Below are positions 1 through 6,202 of a stretch of 7,022 bases of DNA, piece after piece (the stretch's first letter is position 1; the number at the start of each line of letters is the position of its first letter). A program made the translations under genes and the position numbers. This DNA is from Oscillospiraceae bacterium (GTDB lineage Bacteria; Bacillota; Clostridia; Oscillospirales; Oscillospiraceae): NCBI GenBank assembly GCA_009786775.1, contig WQRL01000089.1:1-7022 (forward strand), given 5' to 3'. The notes below the pieces were generated by a model. The model was not told where the DNA came from and did no database searches. It saw nothing but the letters and a program-made list of their open reading frames with translations.

Positions 1-210
1 GGCAGAAATGTAATAACCTACTGCCAGTCAGGGGTGCGCTCTGCACATACCTGGTTAGTTCTCAGGGAAGTCCTTGGCATCGAAAATGTCTGGAACTACG
101 AAGGCTCATGGATAGAATGGTCCTACGCAGCATCCGAGTATAGCGACTATCCGAGCCAGAGGATTTTGGAGCTCACAGAACTATGGAATGACAACAGGGG
201 CGCTATATAA
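1..210 (+). CDS. Rhodanese-like thiosulfate/3-mercaptopyruvate sulfurtransferase, C-terminal fragment (5' end outside window)
   Basis: Frame 1 is open from the window edge and stops with TAA at 208-210, giving the last 69 residues. Residues 7-14 read YCQSGVRS, which is the rhodanese active-site loop of the CxxGxRS kind. Its cysteine (codon 22-24) is the persulfide-carrying nucleophile in this family. The following AHTWLVLREVLG and NYEGSWIEW stretches match the end of the C-terminal domain of two-domain sulfurtransferases (SseA/TST type), where a GSW.EW segment follows the catalytic loop. These enzymes move sulfane sulfur from thiosulfate or mercaptopyruvate to a thiophilic acceptor. Substrate preference cannot be decided here. 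Whether the full protein has one or two rhodanese domains, or a signal peptide, lies outside the window. A terminator hairpin follows 26 bases after the stop. Confidence 0.88.
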   Translation, partial: GRNVITYCQSGVRSAHTWLVLREVLGIENVWNYEGSWIEWSYAASEYSDYPSQRILELTELWNDNRGAI

Positions 211-236
211 CGCCAAGCAATACAATACTTACACCA

Positions 237-270
237 GGGCTGCCCGCATATTTTGCGGGCAGCCCCTTGT
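237..270 (+). terminator. Rho-independent terminator of the sulfurtransferase gene
   Basis: A perfect 11-bp GC-rich stem (237-247 with 255-265) encloses a 7-base loop, ATATTTT. The tail after it (CTTGTCCT) is poor in T, so the hairpin is very stable but the U-tract is weak. It lies between the sulfurtransferase stop and the sigma factor leader, as expected for a transcription boundary. Confidence 0.75.
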
Positions 271-338
271 CCTGCCGTTTCGAAGTTTACACGGGCGTTA
301 CAAATGCGGAATATTATTTTGATACAATTTTTGCAGGC

Positions 339-370
339 TTGTCACAAATCCTGTTTTCAACTTGTTATAT
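339..370 (+). promoter_or_regulatory. Possible promoter of the sigma/anti-sigma operon (weak)
   Basis: TTGTCA at 339-344 and a TATAT-containing -10-like box at 365-371 (with TG at 363-364) lie upstream of the sigma factor. The spacing of about 20 is too long for a good sigma-A promoter, so only the extended -10 may matter. ECF operons are often self-transcribed, but I see no clear ECF-type -35/-10 pair. Low confidence. Confidence 0.25.
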
Positions 371-385
371 GTGTGTAAGCTCTGT

Positions 386-397
386 TGGTGCGCACCA
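386..397. promoter_or_regulatory. 12-bp perfect palindrome in the sigma factor leader
   Basis: TGGTGCGCACCA is a perfect dyad. Flanking CTCT (380-383) and AGAG (399-402) can extend the pairing across small bulges. It ends 9 bases before the AAAGGAGG ribosome binding site (407-414) of the sigma gene. It could be an operator or an RNA hairpin next to the ribosome binding site. The dyad is seen; the role is inferred. Confidence 0.4.
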
Positions 398-419
398 GAG
401 AGACCCAAAGGAGGACAGC

Positions 420-983
420 ATGATTGAAGTAACACTCGGTAAACGCTTTTCACAAGGCGACGAACCCGAACTTGTAGAAGTCATAGATGCTTTTAGCGAA
501 AAGCTGCTGCGGTATGCGACATCCATATTATGCAATCACCACGATGCTGAGGATGTAGTGCAGAGAGTTTTTCTACAAGCCTACCAAAACCGCAAGAAAT
601 TTGACGGCGAAAATATTTCCGCTTGGCTATATAAAATCACTTACAACCATTGCATGAATCAGCTCAAGAAGCGCAGAATATTCTTCTTTAGCGATATCAG
701 GGATGTCGTTGAAGCAGTGTCCGCCCCGCACGAGGAAGCTGACAGCAATGCCAGTGTCTTAGAGATGCTGTGCCTGCTGAGGGCGGAGGATAGGGCGCTG
801 GTGTATGGCCGCGTAATCAATGAGCAAAGTTATGATGAGCTCGCACTTATCTTCGGAAAATCTCCCGCAGCCCTAAGAAAACAGTATGAGAGAGCCAAGA
901 AAAAACTTGCGGAGTATCTCGTCGCCGAGGGAAAGCACTCAGGAAGGAGACATGAACATGAACACGGATTTGAACACATTTGA
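420..983 (+). CDS. ECF-type RNA polymerase sigma factor (sigma-70 family)
   Basis: This 187-residue protein has the size and two-domain plan of extracytoplasmic-function sigma factors. Region 2 spans about residues 24-90 and includes HDAEDVVQRVFLQAY (41-55), the core-binding helix, and SAWLYKITYNHCMNQLKKRR (67-86), the -10-recognition part. An acidic linker (about 100-112) follows. Region 4 is about 114-168, with the helix-turn-helix in SYDELALIFGKSPAALRKQYERAKKKL (split 137-155 and 156-163). I chose ATG at 420 because AAAGGAGG lies 5 bases upstream. The frame stays open to a TTG at 267, but that extension overlaps the terminator region and looks non-sigma. The C-terminal tail is rich in His and Glu (HEHEHGFEH), a by-product of overlapping the next gene's ribosome binding site and start. 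It overlaps the downstream membrane protein by 32 bases, the usual layout for a sigma/anti-sigma pair. The regulon is unknown. Confidence 0.9.
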   Translation: MIEVTLGKRFSQGDEPELVEVIDAFSEKLLRYATSILCNHHDAEDVVQRVFLQAYQNRKKFDGENISAWLYKITYNHCMNQLKKRRIFFFSDIRDVVEAVSAPHEEADSNASVLEMLCLLRAEDRALVYGRVINEQSYDELALIFGKSPAALRKQYERAKKKLAEYLVAEGKHSGRRHEHEHGFEHI

Positions 984-2454
984 TTCCCAGGAAAGACTTA
1001 TAAAATCTTCCCTTTCACGTATAGCGGTGGATACCTCAAATATAACCGCAAATGTATTGGAGGCAGTTTCTGAGCATAAGCAGCGGAGCACACGCCGCGT
1101 TAGGAGAGGCCTTACATTAGTTGCTGCAATAGTTGCGGTCATGGCGATTACCACCACTGCCCTTGCTGCAACAGGAGGTTTCGATTGGATAATGCAGCGC
1201 ATTAACCCGACCTTTAGCGAAGTTATAGAGCCTGTAATGATTTACACCGAAGACCAGGGTATCCGCATGACTGTCATAGGTGCGCAGACCTTTGATAACA
1301 GGGCTGTAGTGTATATATCGCTACAGGACGTGTCCGGAGAAAACCGTATCGCTAGGCACGGCGGCATCGGAATGGGACTCTTCTTCCACGATGCTATAGA
1401 TGAAGTTTACCCCTCCGATATTTTTTATGAGGACTCCGCAATTATGGCGCCTCTGTTTGTCGGAGGCACCAGCGTTCGCATGATATATTTTGACGAAGCC
1501 GCAAACACAGCTTATTTTGAGCTAGCGATGACTGTCACAGATGGGTCGATTTCAAACTCGCTAATAATTAACAATACCTGCGTTGAGTTTGACAGAGTAT
1601 TTATAGACGCTGAGCCGGCCGGGATTTCGCTAGCAAACCTTGAAACTCCGAACATTCTGGATGCGACGCTCGGCTATTATGTCAATAGTTCACGCGGCTG
1701 GGATGAGCACAGCTTGTTTGGCAGCACAATTGAGATGCTTGAGCCCGGCAGATTTGCGGAGCTCCCTAACTACACAGATAATCACTGGGTGTCAAACATC
1801 GGTGTGATTGATGGTAATCTGCATGTGCAAACCATCGGACATTCTGACGGATCCCGGTTTGGAGGCAGCGGGGTTTCCTTTGAACTGCTCCGTGCAGACG
1901 GAGAGGTAATCCACTTCTCAGATATGATTTTCGCAACGGCTGATGAGAACTTTAACCTGACTTCAACTTCCGGTATATTTGACGGGAATGGCAAGATGCT
2001 CCACGTCACTGAGTTCATCTTTGATGTTGATGTAGAAAATCTCTCAGACTACACTCTGGTATTCTACGGAAGCATAAGCTCTGGCATTGAAGGCGACTGG
2101 ACAATTCAGGTAGATACAAGCGATACTTCAACTCAAATCATCACAATAATAGAAGAACACTATGTTACAGGTCATACTGTTGAGTTTATCACGGTAAACC
2201 CAATCGGAATTCAAGTACGCGGCAGCTTCCCGGCCTACTGGACGATGGACGCCCATGAATTGCTTACCGCTTACATTGAGACCACAGATGGCATAGTTGA
2301 GCTAAGACAGTCGGGCGGTTTCTACTCAGAAGCCCGCGAAGCCCCAGAAGCAACAGGCGGCGTTTTCACAATAAACTTTGACGCCGAATCCCTGATTTAT
2401 GTAGAATCAGTCACAGCAGTAGTAATAAATGGTGTGCGCATCGAAATCTCATAA
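952..2454 (+). CDS. Membrane-anchored anti-sigma-like protein, DUF4179-type extracellular domain
   Basis: This is a 500-residue protein starting at ATG 952, preceded by AGGAAGGAGA (941-950). A start at 886 is also open but has no comparable site and lies deep in the sigma gene. Residues 1-52 are hydrophilic and basic near the end (STRRVRRG) and would be the cytoplasmic, sigma-binding part. Residues 54-74 form one hydrophobic helix, so the remaining ~420 residues should be outside the cell. The segment from about 85 (INPTFSEVIEPV, then DQGIRMTVIGAQTFDNRAVV) resembles the DUF4179 domain found in Bacillota proteins encoded next to ECF sigma factors. A later beta-rich part around 410-424 (VEFITVNPIGIQVRG) resembles the DUF5643-like domain that can follow it; this second match is tentative. 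There is no zinc-finger (HxxxCxxC) anti-sigma motif. Role as anti-sigma is inferred from gene overlap, topology and family. The ligand sensed outside is unknown. Confidence 0.8.
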   Translation: MNMNTDLNTFDSQERLIKSSLSRIAVDTSNITANVLEAVSEHKQRSTRRVRRGLTLVAAIVAVMAITTTALAATGGFDWIMQRINPTFSEVIEPVMIYTEDQGIRMTVIGAQTFDNRAVVYISLQDVSGENRIARHGGIGMGLFFHDAIDEVYPSDIFYEDSAIMAPLFVGGTSVRMIYFDEAANTAYFELAMTVTDGSISNSLIINNTCVEFDRVFIDAEPAGISLANLETPNILDATLGYYVNSSRGWDEHSLFGSTIEMLEPGRFAELPNYTDNHWVSNIGVIDGNLHVQTIGHSDGSRFGGSGVSFELLRADGEVIHFSDMIFATADENFNLTSTSGIFDGNGKMLHVTEFIFDVDVENLSDYTLVFYGSISSGIEGDWTIQVDTSDTSTQIITIIEEHYVTGHTVEFITVNPIGIQVRGSFPAYWTMDAHELLTAYIETTDGIVELRQSGGFYSEAREAPEATGGVFTINFDAESLIYVESVTAVVINGVRIEIS

Positions 2455-2490
2455 GAACCATAAGACGTAATATAACACCATAAACCCAGC

Positions 2491-2530
2491 ACACCCCGCA
2501 AGCGGCCATTAGCCGCCTGCGGGGTGTTTG
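2491..2530 (+). terminator. Terminator of the sigma/anti-sigma operon
   Basis: A 16-base arm (2491-2506) pairs with 2512-2527 with a single mismatch around a 5-base loop, CATTA. The tail TTGTAATTG is only moderately T-rich. It begins 36 bases after the anti-sigma stop, which fits a transcription end. Confidence 0.75.
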
Positions 2531-2598
2531 TAATTGTGGTTGCGTACAGTTAGCTGTTTTGGCCTTGCTAGGCTGTGAGATTTGCGCACTATAGCCGT

Positions 2599-2774
2599 AA
2601 AAAACTCAGCGAACGCCTGCGGACTCCACCTTCGCGCATAAGCGGCAGCACGGCTCATTGCGGGGGCTCGCTAAACTCGCTTCGCTCAAACAATCGCTCG
2701 CTTTTCCCCGCAACTCGCCTGCTGCCGCTAATGCGCTGCGCTAGGTCGTCCACAGGCGCTCACTGCGTTTTTTT
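2599..2774. repeat. Long imperfect intergenic palindrome (about 175 bp), possible MITE-like or structured element
   Basis: The left arm (2599-2665) pairs with the right arm (2706-2773) over most of their length. Clear blocks are six A at 2599-2604 with the T-run 2768-2773; ACGCCTG 2613-2619 with CAGGCG 2753-2758; GCGCAT 2634-2639 with ATGCGC 2731-2736; GCGGCAGCA 2642-2650 with TGCTGCCGC 2720-2728; TTGCGGGG 2658-2665 with CCCCGCAA 2706-2713. Several differences between the arms are wobble-compatible. The apical region repeats TCGCT about five times. The right side ends in seven T, so the transcript on the plus strand could also terminate here. Short open frames through it have no start site and are by-products. 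Long GC-rich intergenic hairpins of this style occur as repeats in many bacterial genomes, but I cannot confirm a named family or copy number. Confidence 0.75.
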
Positions 2775-2894
2775 ACTACTGCGGTGAGGCGCGGGGCTTT
2801 TGATTCCAAATCTCTAGGCTTTAGCGCGGTTTGTCTATTTTTCTCAAAGTCAGAATTTCGATATAAAACTTTTGTGAACTATGCCTTGCAAATC

Positions 2895-2922
2895 TTGACA
2901 GAGCTAAATAAATCCCTATAAA
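2895..2922 (+). promoter_or_regulatory. Near-consensus sigma-A promoter upstream of the 3143 gene
   Basis: TTGACA (2895-2900) and TATAAA (2917-2922) are separated by 16 bases. A start near 2929 would give a leader of roughly 210 bases before the ATG at 3143. The hexamers are seen directly; activity is inferred. Confidence 0.6.
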
Positions 2923-3142
2923 GTGTCATATACAATGCGCCTGTATCGGCGAGCACTACTTACGAGCAAGGCATTTAATCCCCGCATAGTCAACATTGCA
3001 TCTGAGTTTGCATGGAATATTCAAGGTACTGTTTTCGCATCAAACGGAAAGCTATGGTTGAATTCGGCACTTCTTGGTGGGAATGTGCGTGGTCTGACTT
3101 ACTAGCTTGATCACGTACAGAAATGTAAACAGGAGTTAGATT
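2923..3142 (+). other. Long untranslated leader or decayed region, no convincing gene
   Basis: Between the promoter and the 3143 start lies about 215 bases. A 60-codon frame (2923-3105) begins at a GTG directly after the -10 box, upstream of the predicted transcript start, and neither that GTG nor the ATG at 2935 has a ribosome binding site. Its translation resembles nothing I know. I see no T-box, terminator hairpin or known riboswitch core. The rest of the 2455-3142 gap (2775-2894) also shows nothing beyond the palindrome and the promoter. Confidence 0.4.
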
Positions 3143-3664
3143 ATGAAAAAAATCATATGGATTGCGCTTGCAGGAGTGGTTTTGTTAATATTCATATGGG
3201 TATCGCTGTTTTTTGTCGAGCCAGTGTTTTCACGAAAAAGTTATATTGAAAGCCTCACTCGTTTTGAAATACCGCAATCAGCTGAAATTATTGAATACCG
3301 GTTCGGTGTAAGCCATTTTGGCGCTGAACCGTTTTTCGCAAAACTAGAATTAAATCAAGAGGACGCTGCTGTTTTATTTGGAAGATTTTTGCGTAGTGAA
3401 GAACGTTTGCAAAAATTTTCTCATATGAGCCGCAGATTTAACTATACGTCAATAAGTGTTCATGAGGTTGAGGAAATAGTTTGGAACGATAGATTTGCGA
3501 GAAAATCTTCGATGTTTCTTTTTAGCGGGACAAGAACTATAGAGACCATTATCATTACAACAAATGAAGGAAGACATTTTCTCTATGTTTTTTATGGGCA
3601 GAGTGTCAATTCAGTAGCTGATTGTGTGAGCGATGAGGATGAGGTAGCCCCGGACACGAAATGA
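3143..3664 (+). CDS. Hypothetical membrane-anchored protein
   Basis: This 173-residue protein starts at ATG 3143, with AGGAG at 3131-3135, 7 bases upstream. MKK is followed by a strong hydrophobic helix (about residues 4-28, IIWIALAGVVLLIFIWVSLFF), with no cleavage site or lipobox cysteine visible. It is probably a single N-terminal anchor with the rest outside the cell. The exposed part has a compact alpha/beta look: FEIPQSAEIIEYRFG (41-55), a FFAKLEL strand (64-70), a DAA..FGRF helix, and TRTIETIIITTNEGRHFLYVFYG (split 130-140 and 141-152) as closing beta strands. The tail is acidic. I do not recognise a named family. Small anchored proteins with an 'IP.SAEIIEY' opening are common unnamed proteins in Clostridia, but this is recollection. 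It follows the 2895 promoter and shares its strand with the next two reading frames. Confidence 0.75.
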   Translation: MKKIIWIALAGVVLLIFIWVSLFFVEPVFSRKSYIESLTRFEIPQSAEIIEYRFGVSHFGAEPFFAKLELNQEDAAVLFGRFLRSEERLQKFSHMSRRFNYTSISVHEVEEIVWNDRFARKSSMFLFSGTRTIETIIITTNEGRHFLYVFYGQSVNSVADCVSDEDEVAPDTK

Positions 3665-3716
3665 TACATGCAGAATAATAAGAGCAGGACTTTTATTACC
3701 AGAAAAGGAGATTTAC

Positions 3717-3869
3717 ATGGACCTTGCGTTACCATGCATAAGGGTAGATTTTTTGATTTCTGGAAAAGCCAGAAAAACGTTTGATCTCAATGAGTTCACA
3801 AAACTCATCGGCATAACACCAACACAAACAAGGACAATTGACACTGTTGGCATCATTAACACGCTTTAA
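3717..3869 (+). CDS. Short DUF4279-like protein, probably a truncated remnant
   Basis: ATG at 3717 follows AAGGAG (3705-3710) by 6 bases, so a good ribosome binding site is present 52 bases after the preceding stop. The product is 50 residues. Residues 8-42 (IRVDFLISGKARKTFDLNE and FTKLIGITPTQTRT) follow the opening pattern of the DUF4279 family: a beta strand ending in 'isG', an F/D segment, then 'eiTklLGi.Pt.t'. The usual family length is well over 100 residues, so only the first third is here and the frame ends at TAA 3867-3869. The next 75 bases, read in the other frames, do not obviously continue the domain. It is therefore either a decayed gene with its start intact or a real small protein. 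The family match is by eye. Confidence 0.55.
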   Translation: MDLALPCIRVDFLISGKARKTFDLNEFTKLIGITPTQTRTIDTVGIINTL

Positions 3870-3944
3870 CAGCAATAAGGACATTACAGAAAACATGACA
3901 AGTAGAGAACATCAACTTCCTTTGATAGTGAGGTATGCAACGCG

Positions 3945-4559
3945 ATGAATAAGAGAAGAATAGTTCTAATCTGCTGTGCAGCGGCGATACTGGCTTTAGG
4001 CATACAGTTGCTTGTGTACAATCATCTTAGAAACCAAGAAAGGGAAAATACTACACTACGGCTTGCTATCGCAAGCGCTAGAGGATGGCCAGGCATGAGC
4101 GGAGGATTTTACTATTTTGTTTTGCGAAATGATGGTGTTTTAATAAGTTTCTTGGGTTTGAGGCAAATGGGAATTTCGGAGCTTCTTGGCGGATCATCAT
4201 TGAGTAATGCTTTTGCGGACAACCCCTTCGGGATACCTTTTCTCCAGTATGTCCGAGAGAGCGCTTCGATACAATTAACGGACGAGGAATATCTTCGTAT
4301 AGTTAACCTTGCTGAAAGGCTTCCTGAAGGCGGAAGCGATTTTGAGTTTGTTATTTTCGGAGATCGTGCGGGATTTATAGAGATATACTATAACGGCTCA
4401 ATTTACGCAATGTCGTATGCAAGCGCCGCTGGGTCTAGCGTAGGCAGTCGTGTACAAGCGACGCAAGAGACCATGTATAGATTGTTTCATGAACTCGCTG
4501 ATTTATCAGCATTAAATGTTGATATGCATTCACGCTGTTTCTTGTGTCCGCCTGATTAA
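3945..4559 (+). CDS. Hypothetical membrane-anchored or secreted protein
   Basis: This 204-residue protein starts at ATG 3945. The upstream GAGG (3930-3933) is a weak, rather distant ribosome binding site; no better in-frame start is visible. MNKRR precedes one hydrophobic helix (about 6-25, IVLICCAAAILALGIQLLVY). The paired cysteines lack a proper lipobox, so an uncleaved anchor is more likely than a lipoprotein. The exterior part has GGFYYFVLRNDGVLISFLGL (53-72) and, after a Gly/Ser-rich link, LTDEEYLRIVNLAERL (116-131) and DFEFVIFGDRAGFIEIYYNG (137-156). This alternation of strands with one helix suggests a small globular domain. Two cysteines near the C-terminus (CFLC) could form a disulfide or bind metal. 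I do not recognise a family. It resembles the 3143 product in plan (N-terminal anchor plus a small external domain) but not in sequence. Confidence 0.72.
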   Translation: MNKRRIVLICCAAAILALGIQLLVYNHLRNQERENTTLRLAIASARGWPGMSGGFYYFVLRNDGVLISFLGLRQMGISELLGGSSLSNAFADNPFGIPFLQYVRESASIQLTDEEYLRIVNLAERLPEGGSDFEFVIFGDRAGFIEIYYNGSIYAMSYASAAGSSVGSRVQATQETMYRLFHELADLSALNVDMHSRCFLCPPD

Positions 4560-4618
4560 CGAGGGCTTTGGATTGCTGTTTGCTACAGGTTTTTCCAATA
4601 TAAGCAGTAAATAACAAA

Positions 4619-4664
4619 AAAGCTCATACGGCAAGGCAGTTACGAGCCTTATCGTATGAGCTTT
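4619..4664. terminator. Bidirectional terminator between the 3945 gene and tyrS
   Basis: A perfect 12-bp outer stem (4619-4630 with 4653-4664) continues after a small internal loop into AAGGC/GCCTT (4633-4637 with 4646-4650). Read on the minus strand it begins 13 bases after the tyrS stop and runs into TTTTTTG, a textbook terminator. On the plus strand it follows the 3945 gene stop by 59 bases with a shorter T stretch (CTTTCCTT). The two convergent genes share it. Confidence 0.9.
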
Positions 4665-4676
4665 CCTTAAAAGGGC

Positions 4677-5900
4677 TTATTTTACAAATACTTTGCAGAA
4701 GTTTTTCTTGCCTCTGCGCACTACTAGGCCGTCGCCTTTTAGGGCGGTTATGGGGTAGTTTTGGGTGATGTCGTTTACTTTTTCTCCTGCTACTTCTACG
4801 CCGCCTTGTTGTACGTTACGGCGGGCTTCGGCTTTGGATGGGCAGAGTCCGGATTTTACCAGCATTGTAAGCACGTCTATTGCAGCGTTTTCAAAGTCGG
4901 CTTCACTGATTTCCACGGATGGCATGTCTGCTGCGCCGCCTGATTTGAAGAGTTCCCTGGCTGTGGTTTTGGCTGTTTCTGCTATTTCTACACCGTGAAT
5001 TAGGGCTGTAAGTTCGTATGCCAGAATTTCTTTAGCGGTGTTTAGTTCCTGACCTTGCAGCTTTTCAAGTTCCGTAATTTCTTCTATAGGCAAAAATGTT
5101 AGGAGTTTGAGGCATTTAATTACGTCTGCATCGTCCACATTGCGCCAGTACTGGAAAAATTCAAATGGGGTTGTTTTCTCCGGGTCGAGCCATACTGCCC
5201 CTTTGGCTGTTTTGCCCATTTTGTTGCCTTCGGAGTTGAGCAGGAGCGTTATGGTCAGGGCGTGGGAGTCTTTTGCCAGCTTGCGTCTTATTAGTTCTGT
5301 GCCTGCGAGCATGTTTGACCATTGGTCGTCACCGCCGAATTGCATGTTGCAGCCGTATCTTTGGAAGAGTTCGTAGAAGTCGTAGGCTTGCATAATCATG
5401 TAGTTAAACTCAAAAAATGTCAGGCCTTTTTCCATGCGGTTTTTATAGCATTCAGCGGCCAACATCCTGTTGACGGAGAAGTGCGGGCCTACATCCCGCA
5501 AAAACTCAAGGTAGTTGAGCTGCATAAGCCAGTCGGCGTTATTTACCATGAGGGCTTTGCCTTCTGAGAAGTCGATGAACTTCGACATTTGTTCCTTAAA
5601 CCGGTCACAGTTGTACTGTATTGTTTCAAGTGTCATGAGGTTGCGCAAGTCCGTGCGCCCTGAGGGGTCCCCTATTAGGCCTGTGCCGCCGCCTACGAGG
5701 GCTATGGGCTTATTTCCCGCCATCTGTAGCCGTTTCATGAACGAGAGCGCCATAAAGTGCCCTACATGCAGGGAGTCCGCAGTTGGATCAAAGCCGATAT
5801 AAAATGTGGCTTTGCCTGTATTAATCATCTCGCTGATTGTTTCTTCATCAGTCACTTGCGCAATCAGCCCGCGCGCTTTCAGTTCGTTGTAAAGTGTCAT
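4677..5900 (-). CDS. tyrS: Tyrosyl-tRNA synthetase
   Basis: This 407-residue class I synthetase charges tRNA-Tyr with tyrosine in the cytoplasm. The Rossmann catalytic core has the HIGH signature as HVGH (45-48) after FYIGFDPTADSL. It also has GGTGLIGDPSGRTD (71-84), GGDDQWSNM (189-197) in the tyrosine pocket region, and the KMSKS loop as KMGKT (227-231). The anticodon-binding part follows, then an S4 RNA-binding domain (about 340-405, with CPSKAEARRNVQQGGVEVAG in 353-372). Length and motif spacing are full and normal for bacterial TyrS. GGGAGGT (complement of 5906-5912) sits 5 bases before the ATG. No T-box leader (no specifier hairpin, no GGUGGNACCGCG antiterminator) is visible upstream. 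Instead, tRNA-Tyr itself lies upstream on the same strand, about 145 bases away. The 3' end is closed by the hairpin at 4619-4664. Confidence 0.97.
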   Translation of the reverse strand: MTLYNELKARGLIAQVTDEETISEMINTGKATFYIGFDPTADSLHVGHFMALSFMKRLQMAGNKPIALVGGGTGLIGDPSGRTDLRNLMTLETIQYNCDRFKEQMSKFIDFSEGKALMVNNADWLMQLNYLEFLRDVGPHFSVNRMLAAECYKNRMEKGLTFFEFNYMIMQAYDFYELFQRYGCNMQFGGDDQWSNMLAGTELIRRKLAKDSHALTITLLLNSEGNKMGKTAKGAVWLDPEKTTPFEFFQYWRNVDDADVIKCLKLLTFLPIEEITELEKLQGQELNTAKEILAYELTALIHGVEIAETAKTTARELFKSGGAADMPSVEISEADFENAAIDVLTMLVKSGLCPSKAEARRNVQQGGVEVAGEKVNDITQNYPITALKGDGLVVRRGKKNFCKVFVK

Positions 5901-5930
5901 GTTTTACCTCCCTGTTTTTTGATAAACAAA

Positions 5931-6025
5931 AATGAAAAATGATGATTGATGATTACAAAAAATGCCGTTTTGGATTTCCTTATCCTCATCCATCATTCTT
6001 AATTCATCATTCATCATTTTTCATT
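5931..6025. repeat. AT-rich inverted repeat in the tyrS leader
   Basis: The left arm (5931-5954) and right arm (6001-6025) are complementary over 24 bases with one mismatch and one extra base, around a 46-base spacer. The arms are built from repeated ATGATG/CATCAT units. The palindrome sits between tRNA-Tyr and tyrS, so it would be part of the tyrS leader if the two are co-transcribed. Read on the minus strand it is followed by TTTTTGTTT, so it could act as a weak terminator or attenuator. It could equally be a small mobile repeat of the kind scattered in intergenic DNA. No ORF of note lies inside. Confidence 0.7.
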
Positions 6026-6046
6026 GCCGCTTGTGCGGCTTTTTTT
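6026..6046 (+). terminator. Short hairpin with T-run, oriented on the plus strand
   Basis: GCCGC (6026-6030) pairs with GCGGC (6035-6039) around TTGT and is followed by seven T (6040-6046). This is terminator-like only for plus-strand transcription, where no gene lies upstream. On the minus strand it reads as tRNA-Tyr CCA, an A-run, then the hairpin, which may be a 3' processing or stabilising element. The hairpin is certain; its role is not. Confidence 0.45.
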
Positions 6047-6130
6047 GGTGGGGGATGGTGGATTCGAACCACCGAAGGCGTTGCCAACAGATTTACAGTC
6101 TGCCCCCTTTGGCCACTCGGGAAATCCCCC
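6046..6130 (-). tRNA. tRNA-Tyr (anticodon GUA)
   Basis: The 85-base gene reads on the complement. The acceptor stem GGGGGAT (6130-6124) pairs with ATCCCCC (6056-6050), followed by discriminator A and an encoded CCA (6048-6046). The anticodon loop CTGTAAA carries GTA. A long variable arm is present, as expected for bacterial tRNA-Tyr (class II). The T arm is GGTGG-TTCGAAT-CCACC with perfect pairing. It lies 72 bases after tRNA-Thr and upstream of tyrS on the same strand. Confidence 0.97.
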
Positions 6131-6151
6131 ATATAAAGCTAAAGCCCTGGA

Positions 6152-6197
6152 TATCAGCCGCTTTATGCGGCTGATACAACGAGGCGCAGTTTGCGCC
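6152..6197. other. Two hairpins in the tRNA-Thr/tRNA-Tyr spacer
   Basis: TATCAGCCGC (6152-6161) pairs perfectly with GCGGCTGATA (6167-6176) around TTTAT. GGCGCA (6183-6188) pairs with TGCGCC (6192-6197) around GTT. Neither is followed by a T-run on the minus strand, so they look like processing or spacer structures rather than terminators. This supports read-through from one tRNA to the next. Confidence 0.6.
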
Positions 6198-6202
6198 GGT
6201 GA

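Noticed and set aside
267..419. N-terminal extension of the sigma factor from a TTG start
   Set aside because: The TTG lies on the edge of the terminator stem, has no ribosome binding site, and the extra 51 residues do not look like a sigma factor. ATG 420 has an excellent site.
2575..2787. 70-codon open frame
   Set aside because: It runs through the long palindrome; its composition is that of the repeat, and it has no start signal.
2923..3105. 60-codon open frame after the promoter
   Set aside because: Its GTG lies before the expected transcript start, no ribosome binding site precedes it or the inner ATG, and the product is not recognisable.
5901..6045. T-box leader for tyrS
   Set aside because: No specifier hairpin, AG-bulge or conserved antiterminator sequence is present, and the stretch is taken up by the AT-rich palindrome next to tRNA-Tyr.
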